From: Rhodothermus profundi
GTDB lineage: Bacteria; Bacteroidota; Rhodothermia; Rhodothermales; Rhodothermaceae
DNA: 64,000 nt
Direction: 5' to 3'
Assembly (NCBI RefSeq): GCF_900142415.1
Contig: NZ_FRAU01000001.1
Location: 1-64,000 of the forward strand
Below, piece by piece: positions 26,227 through 34,567 of the stretch. A model generated the notes under the pieces. It was not told the origin of the DNA and searched no databases. It saw only the letters and a program-made list of their open reading frames with translations. Position 1 is the stretch's first letter. Each line of letters opens with the position of its first letter. Both the position numbers and the translations under genes were made by a program.

Positions 26227-27015
26227 ATGCCCACCACGATGCAGGAGTCGGCCACCATTGCCGAGCAATTGCGGGCGCTGGTTCGGCTGCAATTGATCGA
26301 CACCCGGATTGATCAATTGGAGAAGTTGCGGGGTGATTTGCCCGATGAAATCCGGGACCTGGAAGATGAGCAGGCCGGGCTGGAGACGCGTCTGGAAAAG
26401 TACAAGCGAGAACTTAAAGAGTATGAGGTTGAGCGTCGGCGGGCTCGGCTGGACATTGAAGAAGCCGAGATGCTGATCAAACGCTACGAAGAGCAGCAGC
26501 TCCACGTGCGCAACAACCGAGAGTACGATGCGCTGACTAAAGAAATTGAAGCGCAGCGCCAGCGCATCGAAGCAGCCAGAGCCCGCCTGGAAGAATTGGA
26601 GCGGCTTTCGGAAGAACGCACTGCAGCGATTCAGGAGGCAGAGGTGCGGATGAAAGAGCTGGAGGAGTTACTGAAAAGCAAGCGAGCCGAGTTGCAAGAA
26701 GTGTTGGAGGATACCAAGCACGAGATGGAAGCGCTGCAGGCTAAGCGGGCTGAAGCGGAAAAGGCAGTCGAGCCGCGCTACCTGCGCGCTTACAGGCGGT
26801 TGCGGGCTCGCTATCGGGATGGCCGGGCGGTGGTGCCGCTGGAGCGTGGCGCAGCCGCCGGCTATGCCGTACCTCCGCAGCAACAGGTGGAGATCCGGCA
26901 GCGCAAGCGCATCATTGCCTGTGAGCATACAGGGCGCATCATCGTGGATAGCGAGCTGTTCCAGGAAGTGAGTCAGGAGCTGGGCTTTGCAAACGGGAAT
27001 TCGGGATCTTCTTAA
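26227..27015 (+). CDS. Coiled-coil protein with degenerate C4-type zinc ribbon
   Basis: 262 residues: a long antiparallel coiled coil (about 10-195, rich in E, R, L heptads) with the family landmark HVRNNREYDALTKEIE, and a C-terminal ribbon region. The family normally has four zinc cysteines (C-x-x-C ... C-x-x-C-G-R-I). Here the first pair is replaced (GAAAGYAVPPQQQVEIR) and only one cysteine of the second pair remains (ACEHTGRII), so zinc binding is probably lost while the PPQ and GRI frame persists. GGAG precedes the ATG by seven bases. The family's role is uncertain; a link to nucleic-acid handling has been proposed. It lies directly before rnpB. Confidence 0.87.
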   Translation: MPTTMQESATIAEQLRALVRLQLIDTRIDQLEKLRGDLPDEIRDLEDEQAGLETRLEKYKRELKEYEVERRRARLDIEEAEMLIKRYEEQQLHVRNNREYDALTKEIEAQRQRIEAARARLEELERLSEERTAAIQEAEVRMKELEELLKSKRAELQEVLEDTKHEMEALQAKRAEAEKAVEPRYLRAYRRLRARYRDGRAVVPLERGAAAGYAVPPQQQVEIRQRKRIIACEHTGRIIVDSELFQEVSQELGFANGNSGSS

Positions 27016-27036
27016 TTCCGTTATGCATTAATGACA

Positions 27037-27502
27037 GCGGTGCGCTGGCCGGACCATCGCGTCGCCCGCTCTTTTGAAGCGCGCGGCGGCGAGGAAAGTC
27101 CGAACACCACAGGGCGCCCCGCCTCCTAACAGGAGGGCACTGCTCGGGTAACCGGGCAGTGACGGAAAGTGCCACAGAAAGCAGACCGGCCGATGGTCCC
27201 GCCGTTGGTGGGACGCAGGCAATGGGTGAAAGGGTGGGGTAAGAGCCCACCAGCGTCGCTGGTAACAGCGGCGGCTGGCAAACCCCGGGGGGTGCAAGGC
27301 CAAGCAGCGCCGCACCACCCACGTGGTGGATAAGGTGGCCCGCCGAAAGGCATCGTCTGCCGGACGATGCGGCGGCGCGGGTAGGCCGCTTGAGGCTGTC
27401 GGTGACGGCAGTCCCAGATAAATGATGGTCTCCCCGGAAAGCGGCATGGCGGCTGTCGCTCCGGGCAGACAGAATTCGGCTTACAGGCCAGCGCACGCCG
27501 CC
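27037..27502 (+). ncRNA. rnpB: RNase P RNA (type A)
   Basis: Catalytic RNA that trims tRNA 5' ends. The conserved blocks are all present: GAGGAAAGTCCGAACACC near the 5' end, ACAGAAAGCAGACCG, GGGTAAGAGCCCACCAGC and the 3' block ACAGAATTCGGCTTACAGG. The ends pair as helix P1: GGTGCGCTGGCC (from 27039) with GGCCAGCGCACGCC (to 27499). The exact 5' and 3' ends are set from this pairing, good to a few bases. A strong terminator follows at 27516. Short minus-strand frames across it are shadows. Confidence 0.96.
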
Positions 27503-27515
27503 ATCTTCAAAAGAT

Positions 27516-27553
27516 GAGGGGCTGTTCCTACCGGAACAGCCCCTCGCCTTTTT
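27516..27553 (+). terminator. Bidirectional rho-independent terminator
   Basis: GAGGGGCTGTTCC (27516-27528) and GGAACAGCCCCTC (27533-27545) form a 13-bp perfect stem with a four-base loop, followed by GCC and TTTTT. On the minus strand the same stem is followed by ATCTTTT, so it likely ends both rnpB and the convergent secG. Confidence 0.9.
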
Positions 27554-27575
27554 CTGAAGCTACGGTTCGCTTAAC

Positions 27576-27941
27576 TCAGTTCTGTTCATTCTGCTGGTTG
27601 CCTGAAGGCGCAGGCGCTTCAGCAGGAGGCACGGCTGGCTGTTCAGCCGGAGGCAACGTAGGCTGGACCCGTTCTTGCTGCGCCCGCTGCTGAATGATGC
27701 TTTCGCGGCGCTCGGTCGTGTCGATCGTAAAGTTCGTCAGAATGCACAGCACAATAAAGAGGACAGCCAGCGTCCAGGTAGTTTTTTCCAGAATGTCGGG
27801 AGCCTGGCGGGCACCCAGCACCTGCTGCGCACCTCCTGCAGCAATACCAGCCAGCCCGCCCCCGCGTCCACTCTGCAGCAGTACGACCAGCACCAGCAGG
27901 ATTGCTATTAGCGTAATTAGAATAATCAAAAACGTAAACAT
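27576..27941 (-). CDS. secG: Protein-export membrane protein SecG
   Basis: 121-residue inner-membrane subunit of the SecYEG translocon. Two helices (about 2-22, LIILITLIAILLVLVVLLQ; and about 52-72, WTLAVLFIVLCILTNFT) are joined by the conserved glycine-rich loop QSGRGGGLAGIAAGG. The C-terminal 45 residues are an acidic, proline- and glutamine-rich tail, common in Bacteroidota. It is transcribed alone from a good Bacteroidota-type promoter and ends at the terminator shared with rnpB. Confidence 0.96.
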   Translation of the reverse strand: MFTFLIILITLIAILLVLVVLLQSGRGGGLAGIAAGGAQQVLGARQAPDILEKTTWTLAVLFIVLCILTNFTIDTTERRESIIQQRAQQERVQPTLPPAEQPAVPPAEAPAPSGNQQNEQN

Positions 27942-27979
27942 AAGCGTACGCGCATATTGCGTCGTGAAAAATGGTCTAG

Positions 27980-28011
27980 CAAAGATACGGTAGCTTCTGC
28001 AGATTATCCAA
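27980..28011 (-). promoter_or_regulatory. Bacteroidota-type promoter of secG
   Basis: On the minus strand TTG (28011-28009), 21 bases, then TATCTTTG (27987-27980), matching the -33/-7 pattern TTG-N17-23-TAnnTTTG of the Bacteroidota primary sigma factor, 38 bases before the secG ATG. The -33 element lies in the last codons of the Nudix gene. Confidence 0.7.
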
Positions 28012-28621
28012 CAACCTTGCCGTTTTTTTGAAGAAAAGCATCAGCGAGCAGCAGGGCTGTTGTTGATTTCATATCGGCAATTTCCCCCTGCCGCGCTTTC
28101 TGAATCGCCTCTTTTAGCGGCATGCGTACGACGTCCAGCCACTCTCCCTCGGCCAGTTGCTGCCGGCCTGGTTCCAGATCGCGTGCCAGGAAAAAATGGA
28201 TGATCTCGTTGCTGTAGCCAATGCAGGGGTAAAGCGAAGCCAGATAAATGAGCGTGCGAGCGCGCCAGCCCGTTTCTTCTTCTAATTCACGGCGCGCTAC
28301 CGCTTCCGGATCTTCGCCCGGGCGGTCTAACTTGCCGGCCGGGACTTCCAGAAAGAAGCGACGAGGTGGGTAGCGAAATTGACGCACCAGTACGGTGGTT
28401 CCGTCTGGAAACAGCGGCACAACGGCAGAAGCGCCCGGATGATTGATCCATTCGCGAACCGAATGGCGGCCGTCTGGCAGGGTTACTTCGTCCCGATAAA
28501 CCTTAAGCAGGCAGCCATCGAAGACCTGTTCAGAGGTACGCGTTTGTTCCTGCACGTCAGGCATAGCTATCAGTGGTTTGGAGGAGGGTTTGCCTTCTAC
28601 CCTGTTGTCTGTGTCGCCCAT
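28004..28621 (-). CDS. Nudix hydrolase (ADP-ribose pyrophosphatase type)
   Basis: 205 residues. The Nudix box is seen as GEDPEAVARRELEEETGW, preceded by the family's EVPAGKLD, so it is of the ADP-ribose pyrophosphatase group (LVRQFRYPPRRFFLEVPAG is typical). It likely cleaves ADP-ribose or related nucleotide sugars to the monophosphates in the cytoplasm. The start at 28621 is two bases after the amidotransferase stop; an internal ATG at 28564 (MPDVQEQTRT) is also possible. It is the last gene of the Lnt-Maf-GATase-Nudix operon. Confidence 0.93.
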   Translation of the reverse strand: MGDTDNRVEGKPSSKPLIAMPDVQEQTRTSEQVFDGCLLKVYRDEVTLPDGRHSVREWINHPGASAVVPLFPDGTTVLVRQFRYPPRRFFLEVPAGKLDRPGEDPEAVARRELEEETGWRARTLIYLASLYPCIGYSNEIIHFFLARDLEPGRQQLAEGEWLDVVRMPLKEAIQKARQGEIADMKSTTALLLADAFLQKNGKVVG

Positions 28622-28623
28622 TG

Positions 28624-29349
28624 TCAGCAGGGGGTTGCGTAGGTCTGCAAAAAGTGATAAATCAGGTTATCCACGGTGGGAGTTGTCTCGGTCTGCATAG
28701 CGCAGCGCAAGCCTTCAGCGCCCAGCACGTCAAGGTACAGATTGTGGTACGCCTGAAGGCGTTTGCGGAGGCGGGACGCGTTCAATTCGCTGTGAAACTG
28801 CGTGCCGTAAACCGGTCGGTCTTTCAGTCGGAACGCCTGAAACGGCTGGGTATTGCGGGCCAGTTCAATGCCGCCGGGAGGAAGTGTAACGACACGGTCG
28901 CGGTGGCCCATGCTTACATAAAAACGCGAGGGTAAGTGGCCGAAGACCGGATCCTGGTGTCCTGCCCGGGTTAGATGGACTTCGCCAACGCCAAACTCGG
29001 CATGTGCCGGGTCGCGCACGACCTGACCCCCAAAGGTAACGGCCAGCATTTGATGGCCCCAGCACGATCCAAACATCGGCAGCTTACGGTCGGCCGCGGC
29101 GCGCAGGAGATGCTGGAGCGCCTCCGTCCATGGATACTGCTCGACGGCTGAAAATTCACCGGATCCCCCAATCAGCACGGCGTCGATGTGGTCGAGCAAC
29201 TCGATGCGCAGCATGTCGCGCGTGACGTTTACGCAGCGAAGCTGGGTCGGATGCAGGCGACCACATTCCAGAAAACACCGCTGTTCCTGCCGCTCGATTT
29301 CAGGAAGGCGGCGTGCCTGGATGAGTAGCACCCGAATGGGAGCCGGCAT
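28624..29349 (-). CDS. Class I glutamine amidotransferase-like protein
   Basis: 241 residues. The glutaminase catalytic triad is visible: nucleophile Cys in FGSCWGHQML and His/Glu in YGTQFHSEL; the oxyanion loop is IGGSGEFS. This is the stand-alone, GMP-synthase-like group; free-standing members may hydrolyse gamma-glutamyl compounds or act with a partner not known here. The gene is three bases downstream of maf and two bases upstream of the Nudix gene, so it is in one operon. Confidence 0.9.
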   Translation of the reverse strand: MPAPIRVLLIQARRLPEIERQEQRCFLECGRLHPTQLRCVNVTRDMLRIELLDHIDAVLIGGSGEFSAVEQYPWTEALQHLLRAAADRKLPMFGSCWGHQMLAVTFGGQVVRDPAHAEFGVGEVHLTRAGHQDPVFGHLPSRFYVSMGHRDRVVTLPPGGIELARNTQPFQAFRLKDRPVYGTQFHSELNASRLRKRLQAYHNLYLDVLGAEGLRCAMQTETTPTVDNLIYHFLQTYATPC

Positions 29350-29352
29350 GGG

Positions 29353-29946
29353 TCAGTCTTCAATCAGGTCTGCAAAATGGTTGCGGAGCATCCGGTAGAG
29401 ACGATGTAGGGGCAGCCCTACTACGTTGTAGTAGTCGCCTTCAATGCGGCGAATGAAGACGGCGCCATAGTCATCCTGAATGCCATAGGCACCGGCTTTG
29501 TCAAGGGGGGAGCCAGTGGCTACATAGGCGTCGATTTCGGCGTCACTCAAGGGAGCGAATGTTACGTGCGTGGCTTCGTAATCTACCAGTTCGCGCTGGC
29601 TGGCGGGATGCACCAGGGCAACGCCGGTGTAGACCGTATGCGTACGGCCGCTCAGGCGGCGCAACATAGCGCGCGCTTCGGCTTCGTCGGCGGGCTTGTT
29701 AAGTACCATGCCATCAAGCACGACAATGGTATCGGCACCCAGCGTGAGGGCCTCTGGAAAACGGGCTGCCACGGTGCGCGCCTTTTCCAGCGCCAGTTGT
29801 TCCACCAGTTGCTCGGGCAATCGGTGATTTGTAGCGTTTTCGTCCAGATCGCTCGGGTGCACCTCAAAGTCGAGTCCGAGCTGCGCAAGCAGCTTCCGGC
29901 GCCGTGGTGACCGCGAAGCGAGAATAAGAGGAACGCGTAGTTTCAT
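29353..29946 (-). CDS. maf: Maf-like nucleotide pyrophosphatase
   Basis: 197 residues. The N-terminal ILASRSPRRRKLL is the Maf substrate loop; other landmarks are GADTIVVLDG, KPADEAEARAML and GAYGIQ (DKAGAYGIQDD). Maf proteins hydrolyse non-canonical or UTP/dTTP-type nucleotides to monophosphates as house-cleaning enzymes. The start is the ATG at 29946, which overlaps the Lnt stop by ATGA; the longer frame from 29970 adds eight residues of Lnt shadow. Confidence 0.95.
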   Translation of the reverse strand: MKLRVPLILASRSPRRRKLLAQLGLDFEVHPSDLDENATNHRLPEQLVEQLALEKARTVAARFPEALTLGADTIVVLDGMVLNKPADEAEARAMLRRLSGRTHTVYTGVALVHPASQRELVDYEATHVTFAPLSDAEIDAYVATGSPLDKAGAYGIQDDYGAVFIRRIEGDYYNVVGLPLHRLYRMLRNHFADLIED

Positions 29947-31451
29947 CGCCGTTTTGGTAAGAAAGTCCACCCGAACAGCAGTAGTAAGCTCAGCAGGAGG
30001 GTGGGCGTCAGCCAGTCGCCGGTTTTTACCAGGGGGGTAACCTGCGCGTAAAGGGGAACCTGGATCAAACGGGCAGCCGCCTGGTGCAGGGGGAGGGAGT
30101 GCCTTATGCGTCCCGAAGGAAGCACCAGGGCTGTCAGGCCATCGGCGCCTACTTGCACGACCGCACGGCCCGTTTCAATAGCGCGCAGGCGGGCAGCCTG
30201 TACATGCTGCCAGTAGACCGGACCGCGCCCCCACCATCCATCCTGCGTGAGCACTACCAGCAGGTTTGCCCCTTCTTCGGCCGAGCGACGGGCAAGGTTC
30301 CCGAAAAAGCTCTCAAAGCAGATAAGTACGCCCGGACGAAGGGGACCTACCCGAAAACGGGCCGGTGCCTGGCCGGGCTGATAGCCGGCTACTCCCCCGG
30401 CAGGTACGGCCAGTACCTGCAGGGTTGGAAAGATATCAACCAGCGGCACTTGCTCGGCAAAGGGCACAAGCCGCTGCTTATCATAGCGCGCAACAGGAGC
30501 ATCTGGCACCAACAGCAAAGCGCTGTTAGTGTACGCAAAGCGAGACGCGGGACTATGAGTCGGTACAATGGCGCCGGTCAGCAAGGGAAGCTGGGTCCGG
30601 GCAACCCAGTTGCGGAGCCGGCCAAGTAGGGTCGTGTCAGGCAAGGCAGTTTCGGGCCAGAGGATCAAAAGCGGTTGCACGGAGGCAGTGTCCAGTGCCG
30701 ATTCGGTCAGATGCAGCAGGTGAGCCAGCCGGTCGGGTCCTGGCATCTCGTCCCAGGCAGGAGCTGGAATGCCATGTTGCACGACCAGTAGCGGCACCAC
30801 TGGAGGTCGAGCAGGCCGAGAAGGGCCGGGAAATAGCAAAGGGAGCACCAGCCATCCCAGCAGCAGGCCCATGCTTAGCAGGCGACGCATGCGCAGCAGG
30901 GCGTAGACCAGAACATTGGTGCCCAGCACCCAGAGCGACAGGCCAGGCGTACCCACCGCAGCGATCAGTCCATCCAGCAAGGGCAAGGGCAGCGTGGCGT
31001 AGCCAAGCTGGAGCCAGGGAAAAGGGAGGGGGCCATAGGTAAGCAGGGCTTCGAGTGCCGCCCAGCTCAGCACAAAGGCCGCCAGGGCAACCGGCTGTCC
31101 TCGGCGCAGCCGAACTGCTGTTGCTATCGCCGCAGGCCCTGCCATGAGCAATGCCAGGCAGATCAGACCAACTGCAGCGGCAAAAGCTGCCGCGGCTATG
31201 GCATGCTTGAGCGTCCAGTGCAGCGCCAGACCGACCCAGACCAACGTGGTTATCATGCCTGCCTGCAGGGCCTGCACGGGCGTGCGCACCCGTTCCAGGG
31301 CAAGCAGAAGCGGCACCAATGCGCTGAGCACCAGCCCGGGCACTGGCACAGGGGGAAAACTGAGCCCCAGGAGCATGCCGCTGAGCAGAGCAAAGCCCCA
31401 GAGGGGACGGTGCGGTATTTGACAGGGCCAGGCCTGAAGCCTAATTTGCAT
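29943..31451 (-). CDS. lnt: Apolipoprotein N-acyltransferase
   Basis: Inner-membrane enzyme of 502 residues that adds the third acyl chain to lipoproteins. The first 200 residues hold about six membrane helices; the nitrilase-type periplasmic domain (about 215-475) has the catalytic Glu in LWPETALP, Lys in YDKQRLVPF and Cys in LICFESFF; a last helix ends the protein (LLLSLLLLFGWTFL). First gene of the operon with maf, the amidotransferase and the Nudix gene. Only 31 bases separate its start from the divergent parA-like start. Confidence 0.95.
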   Translation of the reverse strand: MQIRLQAWPCQIPHRPLWGFALLSGMLLGLSFPPVPVPGLVLSALVPLLLALERVRTPVQALQAGMITTLVWVGLALHWTLKHAIAAAAFAAAVGLICLALLMAGPAAIATAVRLRRGQPVALAAFVLSWAALEALLTYGPLPFPWLQLGYATLPLPLLDGLIAAVGTPGLSLWVLGTNVLVYALLRMRRLLSMGLLLGWLVLPLLFPGPSRPARPPVVPLLVVQHGIPAPAWDEMPGPDRLAHLLHLTESALDTASVQPLLILWPETALPDTTLLGRLRNWVARTQLPLLTGAIVPTHSPASRFAYTNSALLLVPDAPVARYDKQRLVPFAEQVPLVDIFPTLQVLAVPAGGVAGYQPGQAPARFRVGPLRPGVLICFESFFGNLARRSAEEGANLLVVLTQDGWWGRGPVYWQHVQAARLRAIETGRAVVQVGADGLTALVLPSGRIRHSLPLHQAAARLIQVPLYAQVTPLVKTGDWLTPTLLLSLLLLFGWTFLPKRR

Positions 31452-31482
31452 GATCTAAGCAATGTCAGTGAACTGATCGCGC

Positions 31483-32310
31483 ATGATAACCCTGACCGTC
31501 TGCAATCATAAAGGAGGTACCGGCAAAACCACAACAGCGATTCATCTGGCGGCGGCGCTGGGGCTCAGCGGTCGTCGCGTGCTGGTCATTGATCTAGATC
31601 CTCAGGGATTTCTGACGCGGGTCATGGGGGTCCCCGAACCCCCTGAAGAGGATTCGGTGCTCGCCCTCTTCAATCCGTCGATTTCGTTGCGAGAGGTACG
31701 TCGCCATTCGGTAGGGGGATTCGATCTGCTTCCCTCCTCAACGGCTATGACGCGCGTGATGCGTCAGCTCAACCGGCCCACCGATGTGCTCTGGACCAAA
31801 GAGGCATTGGAGCAGAGCGGGCTGGATTATGATGTGGTCATTTTTGACACGGCGGCTGCTATTACGGTTTACAGTTTGAACGCTCTGGTCGCCAGCCAGC
31901 ATGTGCTTGTGCCGGTAACGCCTGAATATCAGCCCGTGCTTGGCGCTGAGCAGACGGCCCAGACCGTACAACTGGTGCGCAAAAAGCTGAACCCGACGCT
32001 TTTCCCACCCCTTTTTCTCTTTACCCAGGTAGATGCCCGTAAACGGGCCCATCTGCTCTACCGGCGTTATCTGCGGCGGCGCTATGGGGATCGCGTGCTG
32101 GAGACAGTTATCCGCACCAGCGCCTCGCTGGCTCGTTCGTTCGAAGACGGCTCTACAGTGTTTACGCGGGAGCCGCACGCCCGCGGCGCACGGGATTACG
32201 CCAATGCTACCGATGAACTCATGCGACGTATCCAGCAGGATCGAGAAGCAGGGGCCGCGCAGATAGCGTGGAACGCGCCAGCGCCGCCTCTTCAGGAAAT
32301 GCGTCCATAA
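31483..32310 (+). CDS. Orphan ParA/Soj-family ATPase
   Basis: 275 residues. The deviant Walker A motif is at the very N-terminus, CNHKGGTGKTTTAIHLA, followed by VIDLDPQG and a Walker B region VVIFDTAAA, where Soj proteins usually have DTPP. No parB or plasmid gene lies nearby, so a role in chromosome partition is not supported; such orphans often position other cargo. It diverges from lnt and converges on the sensor-exonuclease gene, overlapping its end by 19 bases. Confidence 0.9.
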   Translation: MITLTVCNHKGGTGKTTTAIHLAAALGLSGRRVLVIDLDPQGFLTRVMGVPEPPEEDSVLALFNPSISLREVRRHSVGGFDLLPSSTAMTRVMRQLNRPTDVLWTKEALEQSGLDYDVVIFDTAAAITVYSLNALVASQHVLVPVTPEYQPVLGAEQTAQTVQLVRKKLNPTLFPPLFLFTQVDARKRAHLLYRRYLRRRYGDRVLETVIRTSASLARSFEDGSTVFTREPHARGARDYANATDELMRRIQQDREAGAAQIAWNAPAPPLQEMRP

Positions 32311-34148
32311 CGCGTGCGGGCCAGGCGCGTTTGCTGAGAGACGGCGCGCGCCTGGCGCAACGTGTGAATGCCGCGCTGCTCAAGCAGCGGCAGCAGCCGC
32401 AGGAAAAGCTCGGCCGTAATCAGGGCATCTCCCAGAGCAGAGTGGCGCCCGATGGGCTCAATCCCAAAGGTGGCCGCCAGTTCATCGAGCCCGTAGTGCT
32501 GGCGTTCCGGATCGACCACGGCTGCCAGCAGCATGGTGTCGAGCACCGGTTGCTCAAAGCGTATGGCTAACGTCTTTTCTTTCTCGCGAATGAATCGTAA
32601 ATCAAAGGCTACGTTATGCCCGACCAACACCGTGTCCTGAGCAAAGCGATAAAATCGAGGCAGCACCTCTTCAATAGAAGGCTTGTCCTGCAGCAAAGCC
32701 GGTTGGATGCCGTGCACGCGCACCGCGTTCAGCGAAAGGGGACGACGCGGATTAACCAGTTGGTCAAAGGTTTCTTCGCGGCGAATGCGGCCGCCCACAA
32801 TGCGCACAGCGCCAATGGCAACGATTTCATCCCCCTGCTCCGGGTGCAGGCCTGTTGTTTCGGTGTCAAAGACGGTGTAGAGCAGGCTGCGCAGGGGCCG
32901 GTCGTCAAGCGGCGTCGTTGCCGGGGTTTCTAGCAACGAAAAGTCGGCGTAAATGGGGCGGTTGATAATCAGCGGACCGGCCAACAGGGCACGCGCTGCA
33001 CCTGCATGTGAAGGAGCAGCAGCCGGGAAGACCAGATGCAGGGTCTTGTCCTCAACCTGCAAGGTGGCCTGGTGGGTTTGCAGCAGGGTCTGAAACGAAT
33101 CGGCCTGGACATAATCCATCACCCGTTTGGGGTGGAGAAAACTCCCATCAAGCGGCTGAAGCCACAGGTGTACCTGCGCGTTGTCTGACGCAATGCGGGC
33201 GCTTAGCTGCGTGCAGGACGTTTCTTGATGCAATTGATAGACCAGTTGATAGAGCAGCTCAAAGGCATCGGGCAAGCATACGCGCATCCAGGCCGCATGG
33301 GCAGCTCCCTTGAGCTGCAGCGAAACGCCAGCTTCCTGGGCCAAGCGCCTGCGTAAGGCTTGCAGCAGGTCAACGCCGCGGATGGTTTCAAGCGGACGGG
33401 AGGCGGGCGTCAGCGGACGCAGCAGCAGCACAAAGGTATCGAGCCGATGGACTGGGTCCTGAATTGGAGTTGCGCGCCCCTGCACGAAGTGGCCAGATGG
33501 CAAAAAGGTAGCAAAATGCACCGCAGGGTGAGGCTGCGGACGACGGATTTGATAAGCCAGCTCGTCCAGAACAAAGGCGATGAGCTCACGGTCGAGGCAG
33601 TGAAAGATCGAGCGCCCCAGGCCAATGGTCCCCGGCTGCTCAGGTGATTCCAGCAGGCGGCGGGCTGCTTCGTTGTAGAGGAGGATTTGACCGGATGCTC
33701 GGCATACCAGGACGGCTTCGGGCAGGTCTCCCAGTAAGGAGGCCAGCACCTTGCGTTCATGGTGGGCGTAGCTGGAAGAAGAGGCGGACGGCTGAAAGCG
33801 ATGGCGGCGGGCCAGTTCCTCCACAGCCTCCTGCAATTGTTTAAGTTCAGGCGTCGTTGCCGGCGTAAGGGGAGGAAGCGGATGGCCGGCCAGGACCTGA
33901 TGCAATGCGTCTGTAAGCTGCTTGATGGGGCGCACATGCGTCTGATACACATGGAGCCAGAGGGCATAGATGCCTCCCAGGACGAGCACCACCAGTACCA
34001 ACAGGAAAGGATAGCGCGAAAGCAGCCAGGTCCGCTCTGATGGTGTTGCGCTCAGCCACCAGATCACGTTGGGGGCAGCCAGCAGCGATAGCCCCAGCAG
34101 GGCCAGGACAACGTAAGTTTTCCAGAAGCGGCGAGAAAACGGCATCAT
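32292..34148 (-). CDS. Membrane PAS sensor fused to DEDDh 3'-5' exonuclease
   Basis: 618 residues from the ATG at 34148. Two membrane helices (about 10-32 and 45-66) lead to a HAMP-like linker (VRPIKQLTDALHQVLAG), a PAS domain (about 130-245, VLVCRASGQILLYNEAARRL), and a region (about 260-400) that looks like a histidine-kinase core without its catalytic motifs. The C-terminal 190 residues are a DnaQ-like exonuclease: VFDTETTGLHPEQGDE, GHNVAFDLRF and GRHSALGDA give the DEDDh residues, all present. Related sensor-exonucleases occur beside acs and symporter genes in Proteobacteria. It is divergent from the ArsR-like gene across a palindrome, and opens the carboxylate locus. What a membrane signal does to the nuclease is unknown. 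Confidence 0.9.
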   Translation of the reverse strand: MMPFSRRFWKTYVVLALLGLSLLAAPNVIWWLSATPSERTWLLSRYPFLLVLVVLVLGGIYALWLHVYQTHVRPIKQLTDALHQVLAGHPLPPLTPATTPELKQLQEAVEELARRHRFQPSASSSSYAHHERKVLASLLGDLPEAVLVCRASGQILLYNEAARRLLESPEQPGTIGLGRSIFHCLDRELIAFVLDELAYQIRRPQPHPAVHFATFLPSGHFVQGRATPIQDPVHRLDTFVLLLRPLTPASRPLETIRGVDLLQALRRRLAQEAGVSLQLKGAAHAAWMRVCLPDAFELLYQLVYQLHQETSCTQLSARIASDNAQVHLWLQPLDGSFLHPKRVMDYVQADSFQTLLQTHQATLQVEDKTLHLVFPAAAPSHAGAARALLAGPLIINRPIYADFSLLETPATTPLDDRPLRSLLYTVFDTETTGLHPEQGDEIVAIGAVRIVGGRIRREETFDQLVNPRRPLSLNAVRVHGIQPALLQDKPSIEEVLPRFYRFAQDTVLVGHNVAFDLRFIREKEKTLAIRFEQPVLDTMLLAAVVDPERQHYGLDELAATFGIEPIGRHSALGDALITAELFLRLLPLLEQRGIHTLRQARAVSQQTRLARTRYGRIS

Positions 34149-34190
34149 GCCGCCGCATTTGATTTTCGGCCTGTTCCGCTGTAAGATAGA

Positions 34191-34204
34191 AACAAATATT
34201 TGTT
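34191..34204. promoter_or_regulatory. AACAAATATTTGTT palindrome, likely ArsR-family operator
   Basis: Perfect 14-base palindrome in the 83-base gap between the divergent sensor-exonuclease and ArsR-like genes, 27 bases before the regulator's ATG. AT-rich palindromes of this type are usual sites for ArsR/SmtB dimers. It also overlaps an in-frame TTG upstream of the exonuclease start. Confidence 0.6.
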
Positions 34205-34231
34205 GCAAGTAGGAAAGGAAGTCCCCTGATC

Positions 34232-34567
34232 ATGGTGGCAGAGCAGGCTCCACTGGTACCGGAAGCGCTGCTAGAACCGGTAGTTCGTCGGTTACGGGTG
34301 CTGGGCGATCCGGTTCGGCTACGGTTGCTGAACTTGCTGCGCACCCGAGGTGAGCTGAGCGTGCAGGAAATGGTAGATGCTCTGGGGGTTCGGCAGCCCA
34401 GCGTGAGCAAGCATCTAAATCAACTGGCCCGTGAAGGGCTGGTGCATCGGCGGCGGGAAGGGGTGCACGTGCACTACCGCCTTGCCGACCCCTCGCTGGC
34501 GGGCCTGTTTCTGCTGCTGTGCCGAAGCGTAGAAGCTCGCGTAGACGGAGCCATCAAGCAATCATGA
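34232..34567 (+). CDS. ArsR-family transcriptional regulator without metal ligands
   Basis: 111-residue winged-helix regulator. Motifs are VLGDPVRLRLLNLLR, the recognition region GVRQPSVSKHLNQLAREGLV and a wing (RRREGVHVHYRLAD). The alpha-3 metal site ELCVCDL of ArsR is replaced by ELSVQEMV, and only one cysteine is present, so metal sensing is unlikely. The stop overlaps the ATG of the next small membrane protein (ATGA). It probably represses its own operon and the divergent exonuclease through the palindrome at 34191; the ligand is unknown. Confidence 0.9.
   Translation: MVAEQAPLVPEALLEPVVRRLRVLGDPVRLRLLNLLRTRGELSVQEMVDALGVRQPSVSKHLNQLAREGLVHRRREGVHVHYRLADPSLAGLFLLLCRSVEARVDGAIKQS

Noticed and set aside
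27028-27496. Minus-strand frames across the RNase P RNA
   Set aside because: The plus-strand RNA is certain from its conserved blocks and P1 pairing; the frames have no protein similarity.
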